From Membranipora membranacea (taxonomy: Eukaryota > Bryozoa > Gymnolaemata > Cheilostomatida > Membraniporidae), in the NCBI GenBank assembly GCA_914767715.1, contig OU612067.1:33394162-33458161 (forward strand): a stretch of DNA of 64,000 nucleotides, given 5' to 3'. The notes under the pieces are model-generated. The model was given only the letters and a program-made list of their open reading frames with translations. It searched no databases and had not been told where the DNA came from. The translations under genes and the position numbers were made by a program. Of this stretch, positions 21,478 to 32,520 are shown piece after piece (the first letter of the stretch is position 1; each line of letters opens with the position of its first letter).

Positions 21478-23462
21478 ATTATGCTCATCTCTAAAAAGTC
21501 AGTGAGTGAAATTTTTTAGAATATACGCCCCTGGTGGTAGGTGTAGAATCTTGTCTGATGGCTCATCTGAAAGCTCATCACCTAAAGTAAAACATGACAA
21601 CACTTAGAACTTCATTGGGCTTCTACCCGAGCAGTTTGCTTATCATCACTTCATACCCTCAATCTCATCATTACCAGGATTATAACAAAAGGAATAAAAT
21701 GCTGGCCAACTCTGCAAAACAAAGTGAGTGTGTTAAGCCCTAGCTTACAAGTGATAGGGTTACTTTGCTTTTGTCTTCACACAGTGCTGTTCCAGCCTTT
21801 GTCTTGACATTGTGTCACCAGATCTTCGTATCTTGTTAGTTTTCCCTCATGCGCGTTTGAGAGATTTTCTTCCCAAGACACTCTCAATTCCAGTATTAGT
21901 GCTTTCCCTTTATCAGACTTGACAATTAAGTCTGGTATTTGGTTCGTGATCACAATATTCTGTGGCATGCTGAGCTGCTCTGTGAGGTCACATCTCACCT
22001 GCCATTCTCCGCTGTTCATCAATCCCTTTTTGCGCAAAATCTTTTCACACACTTTACCACCAGCATTACCATATTCACACTTGCCTGTGACATATTTACA
22101 CAACACTTTCAGGACTTGATTATGCCTATAAGTGTATCTTTCCAGGCTCTGCGGGAAATCAACAGTATATGTCTAAGTGTGCCCTTGGTTGAGCACTCGG
22201 CGCATTTCGAGTTCTCAGTCAAATTCCAGCGTTCCAGGTTCGCCGGGGTCGGTAGTTGATCATAAGCTGCACCAACCAAAAAGCTGATCCTTTGTGGTTC
22301 CATCGACCACATCTCCGTCCATTTGAGCTGACGCTGCTCAACAGACTCCCAACAGGTCCACCTGCCTTGTTGGGCTTGGCCTACAGCTTGTGTCTGGCGG
22401 CGCTCCTCCTCCATCTTGCACATCAACTACCATCTTCCGTCTAACCATTGGGCTTTCCTTTGAGAACCACCGGTTTTCTTCCCAGCCGATGCCATGACGT
22501 GCAGTTGTAACAGCACCCAAATCTCGCTTATATCCAGTCGAGATTTGGCATCTCTGAAAGTCTCTGTGACAGACCAATTTTTACCAGTTTCAAGTGTTGG
22601 AGCACATTCCCTTATCACCTGGTCTGGTGACTCTTTCAACATCATATCCAGTCTCGCTTTTGATGTTTTGTAATCTTCCACAAGCGATTTCATAGGTAGT
22701 GAAAGAGTAAACGAACTGGCATACAGTGCATTAGTGTTGAAGCTTCTTGACACAAACAGTTATTAGTTTAACCTCTTACTATTGTGCAAATACATGCTAC
22801 ACCAAAAGTAACGCTAGATTGAACTTTTACGATTAAATAACTTGTATTCAATATCAATCAATCCAGTAAATATCACTCTGCCATCTACCTTGTTGATATT
22901 GCACCAAGTGACACATTATGCAGATTGAGTGCCCCAGAACAAGCGCCATGACCACAAGTAACACTAAATATAGCAATTGAGGCCAGAAACTTGATTGAGT
23001 GGTTTTTTGAATTGATTTGAATTTCCAGAAAAAACTTACTATTCATGGAGGACACTACTTCCTGTTGAGGAGACTAATGATGATTATGTACAGTATAGTC
23101 AAGTGAGCAGTTGGCAGGTACCACCAGCGTATCAACGATTAGCAGTGTACAGTACAAACTCCCGAGGACTGGTCATCAGTGAAGTCAGAGTCCTGGGTAT
23201 CCGTAAGTTAGCCATTTTTCCCTGGTCCTTCTGGTAATGTGCAATGAGTTTTCCACTCACCTACAGTGTATGTTGTTTAATAATCATCATCACACACCAG
23301 TTTTCTTAACAAAATAGTCTAATTTAACTCAACAGTTGAAATTAAAAAAAACTTGTCGGATAAAGTTAATGTAATGAATGAAACTTTTAGTTGGATGGCA
23401 TGAATTTAATCAACAATCCAAATTTAAAAACAAGCAAGCATTATGCAGCATCCACGTTAGTC

Positions 23463-23567
23463 TAAGTGCGCAGACTCCAAGGCGCAGGGAGTTACCTGCG
23501 CCAGCTATCAATAGGAGTTTGATAGCTGGCGCAGGTAAATCCCAGCGCCTTGGAGTCTGAGCACTTA
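23463..23567. repeat. Near-perfect hairpin (MITE-like) in copy B intron 3
   Basis: TAAGTGCGCAGACTCCAAGG at 23463 pairs with CCTTGGAGTCTGAGCACTTA, ending at 23567. The pairing runs on through the inner block (GCGCCAGCTATCAA / TTGATAGCTGGCGC) to a loop of about 7 bases. The arms are about 49 bp with few mismatches. Such an element would form a strong stem in the pre-mRNA. Confidence 0.8.
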
Positions 23568-23930
23568 GAATACATCCATGTTAATGTAGAATGCAACTAT
23601 GAGTTCAAATAAAAGATATGAGTTTGGTATAACAAGGCTTTGTAAAATTGCTAAATGAGCTGTTTGAAGTTGATCATAGTTGACATTGCAAAATACTGCA
23701 AATCTATTTGTATATTGTGTTGCATTTGATCTGACACATCTGTTGAATTTCAGTACACAATATATTACTGACAATTCCTTGAATTGATAACTAATTTTGC
23801 ATTTAATTAGAATAAACCATGTTCGTTTAAGGTCAGAAACAATGTTGTTAGAATCCATGGATAAACAAGGCTTCGATCATACTGCTTCTTTCCGATTCTC
23901 AATTATTGTTTAATGCGTTAATTTACACAG

Positions 23931-25979
23931 GTGTGTCAGTGTTTGTGCCTACAAATATACAAACTAACTACACATATACAGGGCAATCAAACTTTTGTGT
24001 AACCTGCAGATGGGATCCACCGGTATTCAACTCTACAGCAGTTGTCAATATGGTATTACACTATGAGGTAAGTTAAATTGATCAAATGTTTGAGGGTCTT
24101 TCTACAAAAAAAGTCACATGGTGCCCTCCTGGTAAATTATAGCACTGGAAATCATAGCCATAAACCACAATGAGCCTTATATGAGTTCATGAAATGCAGA
24201 AAAATAGAAACAAATTGATGTGTAGTGCCATTTTGTTGATGTGCAGTTATAAATTGTATTCTTTTCACAAGGAATCTATTTATGTCATCATTTTCATACA
24301 TGATTTCATCATATTTGTGAGATATGTATAGTCCTTTACTATCATGTTAGCCATTTACCAGACCCTGTTATCAGGTTGCCGTTCGTTTTTAGATAAAATA
24401 TTCATGTTCGCAAGTTTGTAACAGGTCCAAAATACTGCATAATGTAAGCCAAATTACATGTGAACAGCAAAACTTTTGCCAGAGTAGGGTGGCCTCTTGG
24501 GTGATATTCTTGTCTAGTTTTATGGGTCGTTATTACCGCAAACCTTGAACAAGTCCTCTTCAAAATTATGTGCCAACTTTTTCCCGGTTTGCAGACATTT
24601 TGAAGCAGGTGTTCATAATCTGCTATTTAGTATGACAGCAATGTGAGGTTAGCCTCTCAATATCTGTTTGTATTTGGTAAAAGCCAGTGAGCGTATATAT
24701 AAACTAACTGATATGCTGTCCCTTTTCTAATATGTTTAAATCTGCTGCTCTGAGGAATCCCCCTCAGTTCTGACTTCAAAAGAAATATTTGAATGCATAC
24801 TGTTCCTCCAGGCTACTTTCGGCAGTGAATGGCGATCCCTTGGTCATAACCGAAGTATTTCAAACTGCAGTTTTTTATTCTCAACACTTGTGTCATGCCA
24901 AGTTAGAGTACCACCACCGCATTGGCAACATCAAACCGGAGTATCTACAGGGGACTTCACAACGCCATGCAAAGGTAAACATCTGATGACCAGATAAAAT
25001 AGTCTCAATAGATGATGTGATATGATATGAGTGAAATTATTAACGTAGCAAAGATTAAAAGAAGCGCCCATTGGAAGTGCTTCATATCTATGGATACCTG
25101 ACCGAGAAGTTATATTACAAATTTTCCGGTTTGTTATAATTTAAATTATTTAAATAGTAATATATTTGCGGGTGAGTAGAACTTAACTGTAGGTCTTAAT
25201 AACTGAATGTGAAATAAAGGGTTGTAAAATTATTTTGTACCTGAAGGATAAATGATACCTCAAATTTGGAAATTCAGGTAGCGCCAGATTTTTACAAAGG
25301 CATTGTGGAAGTAAAATGATCTTTCTTCAAATTATTTGGTGTGGTATGTTATGGTAATTGCCATCTGGTATCTGGGTATGATCTCCTTTCTGTGCGATAT
25401 ATAGTGGAAGACTAAGTCTGTGGTCTGATACGAGATAATTATTTAGTATATATCACAGGAACAGGTTTGTGAATGAATTGTCTTGTAAACTTCTTCTGGT
25501 AGCGGCCTGTTGAGAAATCATTCAGGGGGTTAGAGTGCTTCATTCGCGATAAGGTGTAGCCAAACAGTAGGTGTTAACGTAAATGAGTTGGTTGAAGTTA
25601 TGATAACTTTGTTGAACAGCACTATCATTATATGTGGGATTCTTTATTGTGCTGCTCATCATGTTTTCATTGTAAACCTGTACAAACAATCATCAGTTCA
25701 CACCAAGTGAAATGAACCTTGATATGTTTGCTTATGTGCAGGAAAACATGCAGAAAACATGTTTGTAGGTACCATCTGAGCCAGTGTGCACAACATTCAG
25801 AGAATATGCTATGGAGATAACCAGAGGAACTACAACTTCCAAGATTACTTCTGATGTGTCAAGTTTAAAAATTGATACAGAATGGGGACATTATCTCTCA
25901 GTTAAGATATGGACAGTGAATAATGATGGTCTAAGATCACCTACTGCAGTTAATAAACCCATTACTACGGTCTCAAAAG
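23931..25979 (+). pseudogene. Copy B exons 4, 5 and 7: FnIII 1 and half of FnIII 2
   Basis: Exons 23931-24067 and 24812-24974 (137 and 163 nt, as in A) code FnIII 1 with F-C-V-T-C-R-W-D-P-P. Exon 25769-25979 (211 nt) codes the second half of FnIII 2, with V-K-I-W-T-V-N-N-D-G. No counterpart of exon 6 was found in the 794 bp between 24975 and 25768. Exon 5 ends in phase 1 while exon 7 starts in phase 0, so joining them shifts the frame. Confidence 0.75.
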
Positions 25980-26147
25980 GTAGGCAAAGAGAACTTGAGC
26001 ACACCATCAGGAATGGTGTGACTGTGTGTTCAACTCATTTATTACAATCGTTGTGATCCATATATTTATGGTGACAGCGATAAAGAAATTTATGGATATT
26101 TATTGCTTTCTCTAGGTCAGTTAGGGAAACACAGCATATTTGTGTAG

Positions 26148-27264
26148 CTAATTAGCAAATTTAATCTCAATCCAATGGCTATCGGGCTCTTCGGCCTTGT
26201 ATTTCACAATGCCTCTCTTGCCTTTGTCTGCGTGACCAATTTTAACCCATACTGTCTGACCCTCTTGTAAATCTGCGAAATCTGAAGCTCTCCTCGATTT
26301 GTCAAAGTTCCTCTTCTGTCTCTCCTTTAAAGTAGTGTCTCGTTTTCTAAAGCCCCCAGTATCACATGTCTTCTGATGCTGGATAGGTAATTGGTTCCGC
26401 ATTCTCCTGCCTAATAGAAGCTCGTCTGGTCTGCAGCTGCTCTCTAGTGGGGTGATACGATATGCCATCAGAGCCTTATTCTTATCTTCTTCCTTATTCC
26501 AAAGTCCTTTAATAGTCTCCACACTCCGCTCTGCCAGACCGTTAGCCTCATGATGATGTGGGCTACTAGTAACATGGATCACGCTGTATTCTTCCATCAA
26601 ATCTCTCCACTCTTTAGAAACATAACAAGGGCCATTATCCGTCCTTCTTGGCCAATTCCGCCCCTGTTTGTCCACTCATCCCTACAACTTCAATCCACCG
26701 GGAGTAGTAGTCAACAAACAAAGCATAAACCTTCCCTCTAAACTCAAACAAATCCGAAGCTACGTGACTCCACGGAGCTTCTGGCAGCTCCGTTTGGTGT
26801 AATTGAAGATTCCTCATTCGTCTAAATTTAATACATTTCGGGCATTCTTCTACCATCTCAATGATCTCCTTTCTTATAGACGGCCACCACACCGAGTCTT
26901 GACTCCTGCGATACGTTTTTACCATACCCTGGTGACCGGAATGTAAGCGCAGCAGCATGTTCTCGCGCATTGCTGTAGGAATGTACAGTCTGGAGTTCAT
27001 CATAATTAGGCCGTCTTTCTCACTCAGAAGATCCATGTTGCCCTTCACCTTCTTCAGCTCTCCCTTTACTGTTCTTAGCCACCCCTCTTTCATAGCCTTC
27101 AAAATCACCTGATAACCGTCATCTACTTTGGCATGTCTCTTTATCTCTTCCACCAACGCATCTCCTTCCGCAGATATCAAAGTCCTAATGTGAATTTCCA
27201 CCCTTGCTATCCTAGCTACTTCTTGTTCGGTCGGTGGCCTTGAGAGTAAATCAGCAATAAACAT
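26148..27264 (-). pseudogene. Gypsy integrase region, broken
   Basis: The frame 27264-26635 starts at A-D-L-L-S-R-P-P and holds the zinc-binding H-S-G-H ... C-P-K-C, then V-A-S-D-L-F and F-V-D-Y-Y-S-R-W with the first two catalytic acids. The frame 26675-26148 resumes at D-N-G-P and has the third acid in N-G-L-A-E-R. Near 26650 some residues are missing and the frame changes. The integrase is therefore inactive. Confidence 0.82.
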
Positions 27265-27271
27265 TTTACTC

Positions 27272-29559
27272 GGGTAGGTACGAAAAACCGAACCACGAAC
27301 TCACGAACTACGAACCCTCTAAAAACCGAACTCAGGATTATCCTCTCCTGCTTAAATCAATTTGCTCAAAGTTTAAATTGTCAGTAGCCAATGAAATGTC
27401 ATGTTTTTGATAAGTGACCAATAATATAACAGACATCAAACTTTGACTTTTAATAGAGCTCATTGCATCCTAACTAGGTGCACTAGCTCAAGGTCACTTG
27501 ATGAAAAATTATGGAGAGCAAGATGGCACAGTTTGGTACACACCAAGTAGATGTAATTGTCAAATTAGTCATCATGAATCCAAATGAACTTTTGCATTGG
27601 AGAGAGGAATGGTTTGACTATATATATATTCCTGCAAGTTTGAAAATGATGGAAGTATGTGGAGCTACTACAGAAGGCTGTAATGGAGGACACACCACAC
27701 TTATTTATTAGAAATGGTCACAGTTTAGTAAATTGGAGCCCCTTTGACTCGTCACAGGAGGAGCAGAAGGCTGCCTCCTGAATCATCACCTCTCAACAGA
27801 GTTAACAAGTATGTACTATGGGTGTTGGCCTATCTTGAAATATTGTTTTGAAAGTTCATGGCTGTTCTTTTGTTTCAAACAAAGCATGAGGGGGAAAGTA
27901 GGACCTCTAATATACATTAAAATTCTTCTATAAAAAATTGAGCTTATTTACTATATATATATAACTATAACTGTTAACTGTTAGGTCTTACATACAACAT
28001 TTTGTGCTACTCTAAGATATATCAGATCAGTGTTGCCTCTCTGAAATTTACATTAGCTTGATCAGGCTTCATCATCTATGAATGATCCTACTAGTATGAA
28101 AGTGGTTAGGCAAATACTATATTAACTGCATATTCTGTAATAACTAACATAAGAAATCTTGTGTTTGTAGATATCTATGCGGGCCCTTACTCATTACAAC
28201 CTCAGCTATTGATTTCTCTGACTCGTACCACAGAATACAAAATTATTTTGGTCCGATGGTCAGACTAACATGCTGTACTATAGCTGTGTAACGAAGTCAG
28301 GTTCAAGCTGTGGTGGCCCGGACTAAACTGATAATGATAATCTCCTAGTCTTCTTAAACGGCCTCGTGTAAAACAACTACATAGTAATTAAGCTGCAAGT
28401 TGGGTCAGGTATGTACCAAAATTAATTGGTGTATTATTCATTTTATCCCAGTCGAGCATGATTGATAATGTAATGTGGTGTGAGCTTCACCAGTCACCAT
28501 CTAGCCATAAAAAAAGCAAATAATATTAACCGGCAATGAAGAAACGGGGAGCTTGCCTCATGCTGCCCTAAAGCTATGAGTAGAGCGCAGTGAGCAAAAA
28601 GTGAGTTTTAGATTTTAACTGATAATATCATGACATATGATATCAAACACTTCTTTTTGAATTTGAATGTGATATTTTCTCTTTTTTTAGTTACGCAGTA
28701 CGAGAAGTCACAGCACAATCCTAGTGATAGCTGTTATGCAACAGTGATGACTTGATAGTTAGCTTACTGTCATTAACAACGTATATTGCCACTACCATTG
28801 GATAGGAACTGCTTTATGTCCCCGATGGTCTACCATCACACGTGTATTCACAGACATGAATGCTCACACTTCAGTATTAATCCACCTGAGCCATTACTAT
28901 TCTCTCAGGCCTATTTTTCTGCCTCTCATTTTGCCGCTTTTTCAGGCACCATAATATACAAATAAGTTCATTGAATACACGTGTAAACACCATCAACAGT
29001 CTCTTCTCTGAACTATTACCTTTATTTGAATGCGCATATAATATGTTATCTGATTGGATCACCTTATCACTCAAACAGTGCAATGATCACATAAACAGAG
29101 TATTTGCAAGCATCATTCAGTAAGCAAAAGCATCACTGCGTGCATTTGTGCATAATCACTCAATTATCCAGGATCAGTCGCACCACCATGGTAATAATCA
29201 CTAAGTTTGAACTTGGTGGCTCCCAGCTCTCCGGAACCTCTGTCTCAATCTGGAAATCGTTCAGGCCATGATCTAGCCTGGTGTCTCTTCTAGAACAAAC
29301 TCCCCTTCTTTGTTCAGTCGGGGACAAACTCCCTGCTCCCCTCCCACTCTCCCTGCTCATGTCCCAAACTCTCTGCTGGGATTGGAGTTGTCCTCTACCA
29401 TTTGCCAAAGTGCAAGAGAGGATAACTGTTCATCAAAGTTTTGACTTTTTGTTACAAAGAACATCATTGGCCGAAATTATGTTATCAGACGCATTGAGGG
29501 TTCGGTTTTTTAAAGGTTCGTTGCTTGTGAGTTCATGGTTCGGTTTTTCGTACCTACCG
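27272..29559. mobile_element. TIR DNA element, copy 1 (2288 bp, 9-bp target duplication)
   Basis: Terminal inverted repeats read GGTAGGTACGAAAAACCGAA at the left (27273) and its inverse TTCGGTTTTTCGTACCTACC at the right. The exact direct repeat ATTTTACTC flanks it at 27263-27271 and 29560-29568. The duplication lies inside the gypsy coding frame, between the H-T-P-G at the end of RNase H and the start of the integrase region. Nine-base duplications suggest a Mutator-like element. No transposase frame was recognised, so it is non-autonomous. Confidence 0.88.
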
Positions 29560-29568
29560 ATTTTACTC

Positions 29569-30697
29569 CCAGGTGTATGGAAAATTTTATAGTCATATCT
29601 CATAAGTCTCATCTTAAATCGTTGAATCCTCAGCGGCAACTCTGACAAATCCTTAGACCCAAGCAGAGAAATCAATGGCTTGTGGTCTGTCTCTACTTCA
29701 AAATGTCTTCCAACTAGATAAAAGTCGAATTTTTCACATGCCCATGTTATCGCCAGGGCTTCCTTCTCAATTTGACCATATCTCTATTCAGCATATGTGA
29801 GCTTCCTAGAGGCGTAAGCCACTGGTTTCCATTCTCCATCTCCCTGATCCTGTAACAGCGCTGCCCCCAGAGAGTGACAACTTGCGTCAGCTGTTACCCT
29901 GTGACTTTTGTTGTAGTCAAACAAAGCCAACAACGAAGAAGATGTAATCAGCTTCTTGACCTTATCAAAACTCCTCTGATGTATCTCTAGCCATATCCAA
30001 TCATTCATTTTCCTGTCTAATTCTCTCAGAGGCACCTCTACTTCTGATATGAGAGGGCTGAATCTACCCAAGTAGTTCACCATAGCTAAAAATCTCTGCA
30101 CCCCCTTCCTATCAGTCGGTGCCGGCTTCTCGCGGATGGCCCTCTCCTTCTCCGGGTCAACCCCTATACCTTTCTTAGTCAGGAATTTCACTTCCTGAAC
30201 TCCGAATACACACTTCTCTTTGTTTGTCATCCCCGCTTCTTCGACTTTCTTCAGAACTTCCGCTAATCTTGCATCATGCTCCTCCTTGCTCTTTCCAACA
30301 ACCAAAATGTCGTCCATCATACACACCACTCCTGTTAGTCCCTCTAATATTTTGTTCATTTGCCTTTGGAAAAATTCCGGTGCAGCCGAAATTCCAAACG
30401 GCATTTTCAGGTATTGATAACGACCAAAAGGTGTTATAAAAGTGGTATACTCTCGTGACTCCTCCGCAAATCAATCTGCCAGAATCCTGAGTTTGCATCC
30501 ATCTTGCTAAAGAATCGACTGCTTTCTAACGATGCAAGGGTGTCTTCCAGATGGGGTAATGGATATGTCTCCCTCATCACACTCTTATTCAGTTGGGTCA
30601 GATCAACGCATATTCTGACCTTTCCATTAGATTTAGGTGCTACCACCATGCCCGAACACCAAGAAGTTGGCTTCTCTACATTCTCTATAACACCCAA
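29569..30697 (-). pseudogene. Gypsy reverse transcriptase and RNase H, frameshifted
   Basis: The frame 30697-30434 holds W-C-S-G-M-V-V-A-P-K, R-I-C-V-D-L and F-S-K-M-D-A-N-S-G-F-W-Q-I-D-L. After a one-base frame change near 30450, the frame 30404-29784 continues with M-P-F-G, the catalytic M-M-D-D-I-L-V and the RNase H start V-T-A-D-A-S. The region to 29569 ends with Y-D-Y-K-I-F-H-T-P-G. In-frame stops also precede it at 30701 and 30887. Confidence 0.85.
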
Positions 30698-30886
30698 CTC
30701 CTACATCCTTTCTAACTCATCCTTTGTGGCCTTTCTCAATCCTATAGGTAATCTTCGTGGGACGTTCAAGCACAACGGATTTGCGCCCTCCTTGATTTTT
30801 ATCTTGAACACATCAGGCAATACTCCCAATTTTCCGAATAACTTGGGATGTTTCAACTCTACCTCCTCGCTAATGCCCCTTATTGT

Positions 30887-31147
30887 CTACACCAATTTGA
30901 ACTTCCGAATCTCTGGCTTTCCTAGTAAATTGTTACGTGCCCCTTCTAGGATGTACGCTTTACCTCTTACTTCCTGACCCCATACAGAGATAAGGGGAAG
31001 GTAAGCCTTGAAGTGAATCTCTAATTTACTCCCATCTGCTCCTCTAAAATCACGTCGAGTCGGGCGCATATCTAATCCTAACCTCTGCGCCGTCTCCTTG
31101 TTGATAACTGTCACATCCGCTCCCGTATCCACAATGAATTTAACCAT
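30887..31147 (-). pseudogene. Gypsy aspartic protease region
   Basis: The frame runs F-I-V-D-T-G-A-D-V-T-V-I, with the D-T-G-A active-site motif of retropepsins, to a second conserved region ending N-L-L-G. It is closed by TAG at 30887-30889, in a place where other elements continue into reverse transcriptase. A further stop lies upstream near 31202, between gag and protease. Confidence 0.78.
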
Positions 31148-31211
31148 CTTCTTAGAAGATCTCAGCTTGATTTCAAATTCATTGTCTTTCTTCCTTCCTA
31201 GTCATAACGAT

Positions 31212-32243
31212 TCATCGCTGGAGTATCCTGCTACAGCATTTATCTCCCCTTTTCCTGTTTCTCTGCCTGCAAACTTTAGCTATGTGCGAAGGCTCTCCAC
31301 ACACGTAACATTTTGGGGCCTCCCTTTGACCACTCTTTTCTCCTTTCTCATTCCTCACCTTCTCCGCACACGATCTGTAATCATGACCCCTGTAGCGTCC
31401 GCATGTCCAACAACCCCGGCCTCTGCCCCGGCCTCTGCTACCTCCACGATCTCTGAATCCTGAACTAAAATTACTTGCTCCAACCCTGTCTATATCTGCT
31501 TGCTCTTTACCAACTGGTGAGTTCTCCTGACTAACTTCAACTAGGTCAACTTCTGAAACAGGCTTAGATTCTCCTGACTTGATAATTTTGGCTGCAGCCT
31601 GGGCTGATTCATATCTACTGCACATGTTTTTCACCTTGTCTAAAGTTAACTCCTTTTTCAACAGCAGATCACCTCTTATCTTATCTACATGCATTCCTTT
31701 GATGACAATGAGGGTGTTCATCTCTTCTTCCAATCCGCCCCATCTGCATGTACTGCCACTCCTTTCTACCCTTTCTATATACTTGTCTAGTCTCTCATCT
31801 CTCCTCTGCTCCATGCACAAGAACCTGTGTCTGGTTGCAACTATGTTTTCTCTGCTTGCAAAATGGTTGTCAAACGCCACTTTCAGTTGCTCATATTGCA
31901 TGGCATCCGCATCACCATCCCATGTCTCAAAGATGTTCATACCATACTCCCCCATGCTATCTAGCAGTAATGCCGCTTTTCTCTGCTCTCTTTCAAACTT
32001 CTCTACTTGACTATCTTCTGCCTTCCTCCTGGACCTAATTCCACCACTGTCCTTGTATCTCAACCCTGCACCAATCACAGCTATTTCAAAACGTCTGATA
32101 AACTTCCTCCAACATTCCAACTCAGCACCATTCTCCATGCTAAACACTGGAGTCTTAACACTCCTTCCAAATTTATTGTCCATGTTTGTAACGTGATCAA
32201 TGTCGATTATTGATTCAAAGACCTCACTATTCCTCTCTCTCAA
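31212..32243 (-). CDS. Gypsy gag-like protein, 343 codons, intact frame
   Basis: This is the only undamaged frame of the element. The first two thirds fit a retrotransposon capsid-like region (W-R-K-F-I-R-R-F-E near residue 45; F-A-S-R-E-N near residue 155). Then comes an R-G-rich stretch (R-G-G-S-R-G-R-G-R-G-R-G) and two zinc-knuckle-like sites: C-W-T-C-x5-H-x4-C, with one extra residue, and C-Y-V-C-x4-H-x4-C. The protein would coat element RNA. The start at 32243 is the first ATG of the frame. Confidence 0.8.
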   Translation of the reverse strand: MRERNSEVFESIIDIDHVTNMDNKFGRSVKTPVFSMENGAELECWRKFIRRFEIAVIGAGLRYKDSGGIRSRRKAEDSQVEKFEREQRKAALLLDSMGEYGMNIFETWDGDADAMQYEQLKVAFDNHFASRENIVATRHRFLCMEQRRDERLDKYIERVERSGSTCRWGGLEEEMNTLIVIKGMHVDKIRGDLLLKKELTLDKVKNMCSRYESAQAAAKIIKSGESKPVSEVDLVEVSQENSPVGKEQADIDRVGASNFSSGFRDRGGSRGRGRGRGCWTCGRYRGHDYRSCAEKVRNEKGEKSGQREAPKCYVCGEPSHIAKVCRQRNRKRGDKCCSRILQR

Positions 32244-32312
32244 ATATGGCCTCCTCTGCCACTCATTAGATCAAAGCCTTCACTAATACTCTCTAGTTTA
32301 CTCCTGACACCA

Positions 32313-32520
32313 TGTAGTGTATTCAACTTACATGAGATATGCTGAGGTGTCCAGTATTGGTACAACTCCTTTGTCTTCTCTCATTCTCTTCTCCCCTCTC
32401 AGCCAGCGTGATTATTAATGCCTCTTTCCTGCGCATTCCCGGATGTAGCCTGAGTTCTTATGCAGCACTCTTATCTGTCTTTCCCTATTTACTACCTGCA
32501 GTCTATTATACCTTGCACTA
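32313..32520 (-). repeat. Partial LTR of the gypsy element
   Basis: On the plus strand the LTR edge reads TGTAGTGTATTC, directly beside CTCCTGACACCA, whose complement is a primer-binding-site-like string. The sequence is unlike the neighbouring coding DNA and is cut off at about 32520, where a LINE of the opposite strand begins. Without a partner LTR its length cannot be confirmed. Confidence 0.5.

Larger units (their letters stand above)
18725..22770 (-). mobile_element. Minus-strand LINE (copy 1), 3' half, with nested elements
   Basis: Frames 22753-22427, 22426-22109 and 22106-21777 on the minus strand code the C-terminal part of a LINE polyprotein. It shows Y-D-Q-L-P-T-P-A-N-L, a C-A-E-C zinc-knuckle-like site with a following H, then I-P-D-L-I and W-E-E-N-L near the end. 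Frame changes show it is dead. The 3' UTR continues leftward (21777 to about 21610, then about 19370 to 18725) and is interrupted by a nested block. The same 3' UTR occurs at 34785-35120 and on the plus strand at 53000-53740. Confidence 0.72.
17427..23202 (+). pseudogene. Copy B exons 1-3: signal peptide and F5/8C-like domain
   Basis: Exons 17427-17484 (58 nt, one codon longer than in A and C), 17730-17954 and 23029-23202. Exon 2 keeps W-W-R-V-D-L-G. Exon 3 keeps Y-S-W-R-T-L-L-P-V and the closing S-E-V-R-V-L-G-I, but begins 66 nt later than in A and C, losing about 22 residues in frame. The missing part lies next to a LINE cluster that fills the 5.1-kb intron. Confidence 0.72.
26148..32520 (-). 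mobile_element. Ty3/gypsy-type LTR retrotransposon, degenerate
   Basis: Reading right to left: a partial LTR (32313 to about 32520) beginning TGTAGTG, a primer-binding-site-like TGGTGTCAGGAG just inside it, gag, protease, reverse transcriptase, RNase H, then integrase ending at 26148. The order gag-PR-RT-RH-IN is that of Ty3/gypsy elements. It carries stop codons and frameshifts in pol and is split between RNase H and integrase by the TIR element at 27272-29559. No second LTR is seen left of 26148, so the 3' end is lost. Confidence 0.85.

Noticed and set aside
27511-27711. 66-codon frame in the TIR element
   Set aside because: No known motif. The related region of the inverted copy (about 37860-38090) does not keep a matching long frame.
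30504-30977. Plus-strand frame of 157 codons
   Set aside because: It lies antisense to the protease/reverse transcriptase region and is compositionally a mirror of that coding sequence.
31579-32038. Plus-strand open frames of 96-143 codons
   Set aside because: They are antisense to the gypsy gag frame and show no domain of their own.
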